This document shows positions 47,540 through 57,772 of a stretch of 64,000 nucleotides of DNA, piece by piece (within the stretch, counting starts at the first letter, position 1; the number at the start of each line of letters is the position of its first letter). The notes under the pieces were generated by a model that was not told where the DNA came from, made no database searches, and was given only the letters and a program-made list of their open reading frames with translations. Source of the stretch: Vitrella brassicaformis (taxonomy: Eukaryota > Sar > Vitrellaceae); the NCBI GenBank assembly GCA_001179505.1, contig CDMY01000298.1:57654-121653 (forward strand), given 5' to 3'. The translations under genes were made by a program, and so were the position numbers.

Positions 47540-50390
47540 TTATCCCCAGGTGTCGCATATGTATCGCCTCTTGGCCTGCAGCTGCAGCAGGAAGCGGTTG
47601 GCGTCCTCCTTGCTCATCCCGCCATGCACACCCAGCACCTCCACAAAGGCGTCCCACACCTGCGAGGGCATCGGGTGCGCCCGGCCGCACACGTACACCA
47701 CCGCCCCTCGCCGCAGCAGCAGATCCACCACATCGCCGCCCCGCCTCTCAATCAAGTCCTGCACGTACTCCTTCCTATAGGGGTCTGTGCGCGAGAAGGC
47801 CACCTCGACATCGAGCCACCCCGAGTAGCGGCCCCACTCGGCCTCATACAGGTAGTCCTTCTCGCGGTGACGGAAGCCGAGGAACAGCATGTCTCGAGGG
47901 CTCTTGTGGGGCGGGCTGGTCGACGGATGGTGAAGGTCGCCATTCGCCGGCTGCTGGGCAGCAGACTGGTGGTCATTGTCTCTAGTGGTGCGGGAGGTCG
48001 CTGTGCGGCTGTGCAGCTCCAGCACTGACACACGAAGGCGAGAGCAGGCCATGGTGTTTTGGTGGTGGCTGTCTGGGTTGCGTACATTGCAGGTGTCTGT
48101 ATTGTATGACGGCTCTGCATGGCGCCAGGCCAGTGCCCGGGCAGACCATAATGAGCGGCACCGACAGCTCAGGAACGCGCTGGATGCCACCGCTCCGCTC
48201 AATGCCCACAGGAATCCAATCGCCCGCCTGAACACACACACGCCGCACACACGCACCCACTGACTAGACCGTCACCAGAACGTGACACGCGCAGAAGGGG
48301 CATCGCGGCATGGCTCACTCACCTTGAGTCGTCGAAAGAATTGGCTGCAGAGACCCACAATGTGGCGATCATACCCAGTGGTGTACTCGACCATCGCCGC
48401 ACAGAGGTCGAGGTCCACAAACCCACCTGCTCCTTCACTCCTGACACCGTCATGGCTACCAGCACCTCCGCCGATGACACCAATGCACGGCGCAGGAGGG
48501 GGCGGCAGGCGGCTGGCCGTCAGCTTGGTGATGTGCAGGGGCAGAGCCATGCCGCCGCCTGTGGGTGGGGTGGTCAGGGGGGTCCGCAGCTGCGGCATAC
48601 TCGACAGCGCCAGAGCTCGCCAGACATCCTTGCGATACCTGATCCATCAACAGACAGTCTCAGATGGGGATAGACGGATGTGAGTGTGTGTGCTGACCAT
48701 TGCGGTGCAGATGCGACCGAGTATTTGCGCGGCAGTATGGGTGGGATCATGCTCAGCAGGTGGTCGAGGGGCGGCGATGCGCTCCCAAAGTCCCACAGGA
48801 CCTCAGCGAAGGTCCGCCGCTCTGTCTTGCAGTACTCATAGTACTCCTCCTTCGCTTCCTGCACGCACACATCAACCCAAAGACCATCCGCCATCCACCC
48901 GTCCATCGGCCCCCTCTTTGTTTGGCCACCAGTGTGCGTGCGGCGAATTCGCGCAGTTTCTCGCAGTGCTGTTGGTCAGTGGAGAAGAACGAGAGGTAGT
49001 GAAAGAAGAATCGTGGCGGCACCGCTGTGATGTCCAGGTAAAGTGTAAAGACGTCACGGATGGAGAGGGAGGTGGGGGGAGGGGGGAAGGGGTTGCGCCG
49101 GTCCAGGGCTGCCGTGGGCGTGATCTGGATCACTTGGTTGGGGTTCAACTTCTGGTGCTCCAGGAAAGAATCGACCAGCCTGACAGGCAGACAGAGAGAG
49201 AGACAGAGAGAGAGAGAGAGCGGATTGAGCAGTTCTATGAGCATTTTTTGAGCAGTTTTGCATCGCTTTGTGGGGAATGTGGGGCATACGTTGGGTCGAT
49301 GGAAGGCCATACGATGGCCACATCTCCAGGCACATAAATGGTATCGTTCCTCTCAGACGAATCGCAGCTCAACTGAACGAACAAACACACTCAACTGAAC
49401 AAACATACCATCCCGTCTCCCCTGCCTCCCTCCTCTCCCGCTCACTCACCCTCAGGTGCAGATTCTGCACGTCCTGGAAATGGCTCTCCTCTGTCAGGCG
49501 CCTCAGATCCATGACCTGTGTCCACCGGATCCTCTCGCCGCCCCGGCCATCATTCTCATGCGCGAAGGGAAACTTGAAGTGCCCATGCGACGATGAGGAT
49601 GACGCCGATGACGACGTGCCACTCCTGGCCCCCGTGGAGACCACGCGTGAGCGATACATCGGCTCGGGCATGGAATCGTCTGGGAGGATGGTGAGGCCGT
49701 CGGGGATGGGGTGGATGGCGAGGAGGGCCTCCCAGAGCCCCTCCATCCAGGGGTCCAACTCGCCCTCAAAGCCAAAGTCGTGCTGGTCGTCACCCAGACC
49801 TATCCTGCAAGAACGAACAAAAGCAGACATCACTTTGGGCCACATAGCTGGTCGCTTCGTCCGCGCTGACCTGTAGAATTCGTGTGCCCCCAGCTGCAGA
49901 AGCCTCTTGTGCAGCCGCCTTGCCGCATAGTTGAACTGCCGATAGTGCGAGTCGCCCAGACCAAACACAGAGAACCTGACAGGTGCCAATACCCATGCAC
50001 ACCATCACCACACATAAGAGCGGCCGTGGCTGACTGACTCACCTGATGTTTCTGAGGAGGTTGGGCGGATGGCTGCCTCTCCTCAGGTACGTCCAGAACT
50101 TGCGCATGTTGTCAGGCGCATCACCCTGACCTGCAGACAGACATGCACACCAGGCAGACAGACAGACAGAAATCACCGGCTGATCTCTCCCTTCACTCAT
50201 ACGCACCAGTAGTGGATGTGACGAACACAACGGTGATCTCGTGTCGGCAGCTCTCATAGTCAAAGTTATCCATGGGCAGCAGGCGGCACTCGAACCGTCG
50301 TCGACGGCCTTCGCGTGCCAGGTCTGCCGCCACCTCAGCCGCACAGCCCGTCTGGCTGCCGTACAGAATCAACAGACGGCGCGCATCCAT
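47540..50390 (-). CDS. NDOR1: NADPH-dependent diflavin oxidoreductase 1 (NDOR1/Tah18)
   Basis: Ten exons join to 722 residues: 50390-50207, 50130-50043, 49975-49871, 49804-49450, 49372-49290, 49179-48930, 48858-48698, 48638-48323, 48227-48086, 48024-47540. The FMN/flavodoxin domain shows LLILYGSQTGCAAEVAADLA, TSTTGQGDAPDNMRKFW and FGLGDSHYRQFNYAARRL. The link segment shows GLGDDQHDFG. The FAD domain has YVPGDVAIVWPS and RKYSVASAPQW. The NADPH domain has MVCPGTGLAPCRAVIQ, MLFLGFRHREKDYLYEAEW and an aromatic end (RRYICDTW). These match NDOR1, which passes electrons from NADPH to the Fe-S protein Dre2/CIAPIN1 in cytosolic Fe-S assembly. Compared with the animal enzyme (about 600 residues) it has Ser-rich, Pro/Gly-rich and His/Ser/Pro-rich inserts at exons 4, 8 and the start of exon 10. 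The ATG at 50390 directly precedes the flavodoxin strand. Confidence 0.94.
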
Positions 50391-50610
50391 TCTCACACCA
50401 GACCCAAAGGCCGCTCCTCTAAGCTCGCAGAGGACGGCTGGGAAGAAGGGCCACGGAGGCATTGGCATCTTTCCTGTTGGGCTGTCAATCATCTGCTGAG
50501 TGGGAAATGCTTTGATCTTTTCCTTCATCTTCCGTCTCGATTGACGAAGCCACTGGGGCAGTGGGCCCGGCTCGTCCAGCCGCAGGGCCGAAGGGTCAGA
50601 TCTGTCCGCG

Positions 50611-52389
50611 ATGAGCGGTCGGGGCGACGCGCCAAAGGCGCCCGCGTCATCGGGTACACCAGTCATGAAAAGATCCGTCCGCAGACTCACACAAACACAT
50701 GAAATGTGCCATACTCTCTGTGGCTGCTGTGTGCTGTCACCAGGTGCCAGTGACGTCATGCGTGAGCTTCCCAGGACAACCGCTGGAGGCCCAGGGCGAA
50801 TGGCATCCACCGCACCCCAGACACCCCACGCACACGGCAGCCCATCGCCAGCTGGTATTCCTGGGCAGTCGCCGCCCCCACAGGATCCCCCGCAGCCCAC
50901 CAACCAGCCGTCCCCCGACCCCCGCACACCTCAGAACCATCGCGGCACCATCGAGTCTGGCGGTCCCTCTGGTGGAGGTCAGGGAGTCGAGAGCGGTGGG
51001 GCGTGTGGCGAGGGCGATGGTCGAGGAGCGGCAGCAGGGGTCGCCGCGGCCGCGGCAGCAGACCTCTCACTCTCAAGTGGTAAGCCGTACCGACTCGTAG
51101 ATGTCCGTCATCGCGGTGTGTGTTGTTGTTGACTTCAGTGACCGACAAGGATGAAGAGGATGCCCAGGGTGATGAAGAGGGTGGTGCTGGTGGTGGTGGT
51201 AGTGGTGAAGGGAAACAGGAGGACCGTCGCATCGTCCTTGCCCGCCAGAAGGCCATGAAGGGCAAGCACGGTGGCGACGGCGATGAGGAATACACGCCCG
51301 GCGAAGATGGTATTCACTGTACACCATGACCTGTCTTGTGTGGTTCATGGTGGACTCATGTGTCTGTCATGCAGATCTGGCTGAGCATCAGGAGCTCGCC
51401 ATCGAGGAGAAGGAGCAGGGTGAGCAGGAGGACGGTGTACCTGCTGCCGCTGCTGCTGCTGGTGGTGCCAGTGTTGTGCCGGCCGCCGCTGCTGCTGCAG
51501 GGGTCAGGCGGATGACCACCTCTGCGCCTCCTGCAGACAGCACTACGAGATGACCGCAACCAAGAAGCGGTACAGCAGAAGCATCTTCGCCCGCCTCCGC
51601 CAGTCCCACCCGGACGTGCAGCTCACCTTCACACCCATCCCCCACCAAACCCCCGACCAAGACGCCGTGACCGTCACCATGGGCCCCTTCACCGACAGCA
51701 ACGGCGAGGCCTTTTACGTGCCGGAGGTCGTGACCCGTTCGGCACGCAAGAGGAAGAGCCTTATGGGCTGGTACTTTAACACCCTTTGCCAGAAGGCCAA
51801 GAGGGCGATTGAAGACCCTCCCGACCACCACGATTACTTCGACGAGGACGAGGATGGCACAAGAGTGTTCGTCCAGCGAAGTAAGTGGCTGGCTGGCTTC
51901 CACACACACACAACCGGAAGCATGGCGGGCGGGTTCCGCCTGTATGTGTGTGTCGCAGGGGTCAAGCCGAAGGCCAAGGCCAAGGCCAACAACGTCAGGC
52001 GACGGGCGCCAGCAGGTGGGACACCCACCCAAAGAGACCGTTTGGACTGCACGAGACCTTCTGGTTGCGTAAATGGGTGAATGCAGTGGCTGAGGAGATG
52101 GGCGACGGCGAGCAGCAGCAAGTGGACGAACATGCGATGGCGGCTGCTGCCGCGAATGGGCCGCCCTTCCCCTGGCATCCCATGTGGCCCTTCGACCATC
52201 CGCCTCCCCCGTTCTGGCCACCACCGCCATACTTCTACGGTGCGCTCGGACACACGAACAGACGGCCGAAGTGATGCACAGATGCATATTTCTCTCGATG
52301 GCTGCATGTTGGGGACAGATCACGGCGGCATTGCTGTGGAAGGCCCCCCATTGCCGCCAGGAGTCACAACGGGCCATACATCCAACCAG
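50611..52389 (+). pseudogene. decayed 5' half of the inverted paralogue of the 57773-62832 gene
   Basis: Exon-for-exon match to the start of the minus-strand gene at 62832: 50611-50653, 50744-51079, 51139-51309, 51375-51880, 51959-52015, 52087-52239, 52319-52389. Matching phrases include RMASTAPQTPHAHGSPSP, IESGGPSGGGQGVESGGA and LCASCRQHYE. Three lesions separate it from the intact copy. A G-run at 51500-51503 has four G where the intact gene has five, shifting the frame. A second lost G near 52362 shifts the frame again. The acceptor of the next exon has changed from CAG to CAA (near 52457-52459). Together they cut this half from the downstream open frame. A sequencing error at the homopolymer is possible for the first lesion, less so for all three. 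Confidence 0.75.
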
Positions 52390-52397
52390 GTGATTGC

Positions 52398-55300
52398 ATG
52401 AGTGAGTGGACAGCGCCCAGCGATCCTTTACGTCTTGTTGTGTTTCCATTTCCGTCAAGTGTTCGTCCCCCGGCGAACTCGGCTGCACCGCCGCATCGCC
52501 CTCCCCCTGTGCCCCCGCCACCACCAGCTGCCGCCCCCATGGCTCTCCAGCCGGCTGCAGGCGGCCCCACAACCCCTGTGTCGGCTGCTGAGGACGCACC
52601 GATGGATGACGCCACCAACCAGATGCCCCAGGGCGAGGCTGTGCTCTTTCCACAGCAGCCGCAGCCACAGCCACTAGCGGCCGATGAGGACCAGCAGCAC
52701 GACGATGACGCCGTGCCCGACGCGCAGCACGATCCCCAGCACCAGCAGCCGCAAGAGGATCCGCAGATGAACGGCAACCAGGACGAGCAACCAGAGGCAC
52801 GCGACCACCGGCAGCAGCACGAGGATGACGCGATGCATGACAGGCAGCAGCAGCAGCAGCAGCAACAACAAGAGGGTCGACAGGTCGATGGCACAGCACA
52901 TGCCGCCGCAGCACCATCACCCGCACCACAGGCACCGTCGAGCCGTCCACCAAACGGTGAAGACAGGCCTGCAACCGTGCCTAGTGGGGACGAGTCACCG
53001 CCCCAGGCGGCCGCTGTGTCGACCAGGGATGAGGGAGGGCAGCCGGGCGGCAATCGGCCAGACCAAGGAGGGGGGCAGGGCGGGGAGGCGGCCGCTGCTC
53101 GTGTCCGTGGCCGAGTCAAGACTGAGGCCGGCGCAGGGGCAGCCACGGGCGGTGGGGGTGCCAACCAACAGCAGCAAGGTGCCCCCAAGGCCAGAGCCCG
53201 GAGGCCGCCGCAGAGGAAGCAGAGTGTGCCTGCTGGGTATCTGGAGCGTCAGCTGGTCAACCTCGACCACCAGCAGCTGGTTAAAGCGCTGGAGCGGGAT
53301 GAGAGCGAGCTGGCAAGAAGCGTGCTGCAGATCGTCAGAAAGGTATGTGGGGGCAGACAGGCAGACAGAGAAACAGACAGACGGCTAGATGTTTGTGTGT
53401 GTCATCTCTCTGCAGAGTGGCTTTAAGGGGTCTCAATAGCAGAAGATGATGGGCAAGACGGCGCCCCAGATCAACACCGAATTTCTGGGGAACACCGTCG
53501 GACAGGCACTCGACCTCTCCGACTGGGTACACAAGATATACAATGAGCACAACGTAAGTCAAACAGCCCTCAAGTCGACCGTCTCAGCGTGTGCGTGTGC
53601 GTGTGCGTGTGCGTGTGTGTCGGTGTCGGTGTCGGTGTGTCGGTGTGCCTTGCACACGCAGGGCCGCCTGTGGGTGCCCAAGGCACTGCCTGTCATCAAG
53701 CAGGAGCAAGACGACGCAGCAGACCCGCCTCCGGGTGCGCACATGCTGCTAACGGCACGCTCACCACGAGGGCTGACACACATACACACACACACACTGT
53801 GGTGATGTGCTGTGTGTGATTTCACTCACCCAGACGTCCCACGTCCAGCAGCAGGCTCTGTTGACCGCTCTCGTTCCCCCCGTGGCCGCGTGTTGCAATC
53901 TGCCGACAGAGCCAGAGGCCACCGTCACCGTAGCCGTGACAACGACCATGACGATGAGGATGAGGGCGGCCGCTCCACAGAGCGGCCAAGGGGGAGAGAG
54001 TACGCCTACCGCCCAGACAGATCACATGATCCAGACACCCACCCATCCTGGCTGCTGGCCTGTCTGTCTGTCTGTCTGTTTGTTTGTCTGTCGGTCTGTT
54101 CATCAGCCGTCGTCGCTCGCGCTCACGTGACCGCTACCGACACGAGGTAAGTGAGCTGCCGGCTGACCTGCCTGCTTCATGATCGCCGAGTAATCGTACT
54201 TGTGTGTGTGTGTGTGGGATGGATGGATCGGTGCAGGATCGTCGCAGTCGCAGCCCGGGTCGCGGACATCGATACGAGGGCCCACGTGAGCACACAACAC
54301 ACACACCGCACCGAACCACACTGTGCTGCCTGATGCCATATGTATATGATCTGTCTGGTGCATGCCTGCATTCAGTGCCCCCTCCTGCGTCGCGTGTGGC
54401 GGGCCACCGGGGCCGCAGCGGCCGCCGACCGCACTCTCCCCATGACGACTACAGACGGGATGACCGACAATCACACCGACAGGTGTGTGCCTGGGAAGGC
54501 GGGCACCACACACAAGTAACTGCCATTCCCTCACGGCATACTTGCATCCATCAGGGCTATGCGGGCCGGCGCTCTCCTCCTCCCCGCCGCCGACTGTCGC
54601 CTCGTCCCTTCTCACGTGGACGGCGGGCGCGGTCAGACCGATCGGACAGCGCTGGCAGAGATGGGTGAGATGTCTGACTCTTGATTCGACATGGACACAA
54701 CGTGTGGTGGTCAGATGTCGATGAGCACTTGCCTGCGTGCTATGGTGTGTGTCAGGCCGCCTTTTGGCCGGCCGCATGGCCCCCCCTCACCTCGACGCCC
54801 ACCTCATCCCTGGTCGCCGTCGCCCCGTCGCTGCAATCGGTCACGCTCACGCTCGCCGATTCCGCGAGCCAGGAGCCCACCGAATGAGAAGGCAACAGAC
54901 ACAGTAGGCAGCAAACACCACACACAACCATGCGACCTCATTGGTGGTCTCTGTCTGTCTGTCTTGTGTGTGTGACATCGCTGCAGATAGTGGTTGAGGG
55001 GTGGTCCCCCCATGACCCTCTATGCCAACTGGAGAAACTGGCCACAGAGGTACGTGTGTAGGCACCCCCCCCCCCGCTTGTGTGTTAATTGTCTGTCTGT
55101 CTGTCTGTCTGTCTGCCCACATGGACAGGGGCTGCCTGCAAGCTGCAATCCTCCTTTGGATGTCCGCCGAGAAGCGGGGGAGAGCGATGCGGTTCAGAGG
55201 CTGTGCTTCATTCAGTTCAGCACCGTCGACGAAGCCAGTGAGTTCCTCGAGGTGAGCTTGCAGAAACGAGTGGGTCGACAAATCCGTGCACGCATTCTCT

Positions 55301-55439
55301 CTCGCTCATATGTCTGTGCCAGGCGCACCGTGTCAACGCGCCGTGCCGCCATGGGCTGGTGCGGGGCGAGGAGTTCTACCCCTTGCAGTACTCGAGGCGC
55401 AACTCATCCAAACCCAAGAACAGTCTGGATGTCGCGTGA
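52398..55439 (+). CDS. RS-domain protein with C-terminal RRM-like domain (3' half of the inverted paralogue)
   Basis: Starting from an ATG that lies in what is intron in the paralogue, twelve exons join to 683 residues: 52398-53342, 53443-53553, 53662-53734, 53834-53999, 54107-54146, 54237-54285, 54376-54482, 54555-54664, 54756-54903, 54987-55049, 55129-55251, 55323-55439. Residues 1-300 are Pro/Gln/Ala-rich. The next 50 (QLVNLDHQQLVKALERDESE, then KTAPQINTEFLG) match the minus-strand relative. Then come Arg-Ser and Arg-Ser-Pro repeats (DRSRSPRGR, RRRSRSRDRYRH, RSRSRSPIPRARSP) as in SR splicing factors, and an RRM-like end (IVVEGWSPHDPLCQLEKL and RLCFIQFSTVDEASEFLE). A role in splicing is likely by domain type. 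Taking the acceptor at 53442 skips an in-frame TAG (53438-53440). The start is uncertain; transcription may still begin in the decayed upstream half. Confidence 0.7.
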
Positions 55440-57772
55440 AGGACAGAAGATGGGTGGATGCGTGCGTGATGTCGGGGGGCATTGATGGGGCGTGCAGGGG
55501 GGCTGTGGTCTCCATTCCACCCGGCACGGTTTTTGCAGCAGGTCATGTTTCACGAGCCCCGTGGCTGAATCGGGAGTGGGTGAGTGATGGGAGAGAGGGA
55601 GGGAGGGAGGGTGGTGCGACCAAAGGGTGTCTGTCTTTAGCCAGTAGGTCTGCGGACGCACAGGGCTCAGACCTACTCGGCTGGCGCATGAGTGGGCACG
55701 TGTGTGGATGTGTGTTTTTGTATGTGCGCCGTCGTGGGCTGATGCGGCACGAGTACTTCTTCCGCAGCTCCACAATGTCGCGTGTGAGTTGCGTGACTGA
55801 CAAGATGCAACACAGCTGCATAGTGCAGGCCATGCATTTTCCAACCACGTTCTTGCCATCGCCCGCACGTGGCTGATTTGGGAGTGAGTGGGTGATGGGA
55901 GAGACGGAGGGAGGGAGGGAGGCAGGGAGGGAGGGAGGGTGATCCAAGGGGGTCTGTCTTTCCTTAGCCAGTAAGTAGGTCTGCAGAGGCATACGGCGTG
56001 GACATGCTCAGCGAGTGCATGCGTGTGTGTGTGTGAGTGTATTTGTATATCTAAATGCGTTCCTTCCTGTCTTGGCTGGCGGCTTTATATGCAGCATGTC
56101 AGCATGTTAGTCAGAATGGCTGTCTCACTGTGTGTGTATGTGTGTATGGTGTGCCTTGATGCGAACGACCCTCACAGACAGGTGTGCGTGTATGCCCAAA
56201 GGTAAGGTACGGTAGCCTGACGAGTGAGAGAGAGTGCCGGCGTGGGTGTGTGGGTGTGTGCATGTGGCCTCACCCACCCCCCAACCCACCCGCTGTCCGG
56301 TCTTTGCCAACGAGTGGAAAGTGTATTTGTATCTATTGCGTCACGTGTGCAATGTGTGTGTGTGTGTGTGCGTCTAATCGCCTTTGGGTGATCTACATCT
56401 GGCTCCTGCTATCGCTGTGACCTTTCTTTTGTATCAAGGCGTCGGACGGGACGGGCTGCGAGAGAACGTGCACTCATCTGTTGTCGAGCAGTGAGGGGCC
56501 ATGACGCATTCGTGGACTGGACCGCTGGATCATTCCACCGGCCACCCATGAATCTGCTGAGCCTTGCTGTGCGCCAGATGTGTGCCTTATTGTATGTGTG
56601 TATGTAGCGTCTTGATGCCAGTTGTTGCTGCTCCCAAGGGATCCCAGTTTGTGTGGCGAGGCGAGAGAGCCAGGGAGAGACAGTGCGGGTGGAGGGGCGT
56701 GCGTGTCGGGCTGCAAGGAATATTTGTGTATGTTGCGTGATATGTGTGCATGTGAATTTAAGGGCTGTGACGTACCTTCTGTGTCGTTATGATGAAGGTG
56801 TGGCGCGGCCTGCGGTGCGGTAGTGGCCTTGTGTGAGAGTGAGTGAGTCAATCAATCTTTTTTGGAACCAACAGACGTGAGGGGCTGGATGGACAGACAG
56901 ATGGACTGATCCATCCATCGCGCCATGAGTGTATTTGTGAGTTCGATTGTCCGTCCTACTCAAAACAGTGAGTCCATCAGTTGAGCGGTCACTCACTGTC
57001 TGGCACACATGAGCCCTCATCACGCCATCCGATGTCCTTCCTCGACGCCGAAAAGCCCTTAAATCTATGGCACACATGCACACAGATGCACTGACTGCAT
57101 GAGAGTGAGGCGCCCCAGAGAGCTCACGCACCCACCCCCGCCCGCACTCACTCTCTCTTCGTGTCACTCAGACGCCACCGCACCGTCAGAAAGCCCTTCA
57201 ATGCACACATACGGCACACGTACGTCACGCAATAAAAGACAAATACACCGGAGAGTCAGTGGGTGGGACCACATGCACACCGACGCCCGCACCCTCTCTC
57301 TCTCTCTCTCTCTCCCTTCCCCCCTTTGGACAGCGGTTGATACGTATACATGTGTGTACACCTACCTGTCTGTGAGAGTCATTGCATCCTGCCAGGCCAG
57401 GTGTGTACACCCCACCCCGCATACACAAACGATGAATCGAGCGATGAGTGAGAGGTGCTTACATACATATTAACATGCAGACACTATGCTGTATATGAAG
57501 CACCTCCGGTCAACACACACACACACATGCACATGCACACATGCGCAAGATAGAAGACACTGTTGAAGGGCACAACGCAGGCAGAGAAATACGCACAATG
57601 CGAATCTCTTCAACTCACTATGTCCCCCTGCCCTCCGACACACGCTGTCGCATGAGCCAAGAATCGGGCTCGCATCACATTTGATCCGTCTACACCAAAT
57701 CTGTTCACAAGAACTCCCTCCCTCCCTCCCTCTACCTCCCTGTCTGTCTACTGCCGCCCGCTAGTGTGTCGC
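55440..57772. other. convergent spacer with a local duplication
   Basis: Lies between two converging stops (55439 and 57773). It contains the duplicated block described separately, TG/AC runs and CTC-rich tracts (57292-57318). Open frames are repeat-encoded. No gene seen. Confidence 0.5.
55557..56060. repeat. imperfect direct duplication, offset about 310 bp
   Basis: The segment from about 55557 (GGCTGAATCGGGAGTGGGTG, then GGGA repeats, then CTGTCTTTAGCCAGTAGGTC) recurs from about 55870 (GGCTGATTTGGGAGTGAGTG, GGGA repeats, then CTTTCCTTAGCCAGTAAGTA), followed in both by CTGCRGANGCA and a TGTG-rich stretch. Copies are roughly 150-180 bp each and have diverged by substitutions and repeat-length changes. 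Confidence 0.8.

Noticed and set aside
51388-52974. 528-residue open frame on the minus strand
   Set aside because: It is antisense to the plus-strand copy of the inverted gene pair, whose exons are defined by matching splice borders in the intact relative. The minus-strand frame is Ala/Arg/His-rich shadow sequence with no splice support.
53438-53440. Stop-codon readthrough (CAA TAG CAG resembles a viral leaky context)
   Set aside because: A downstream in-phase acceptor ending at 53442 removes the stop by ordinary splicing, which is the simpler explanation.
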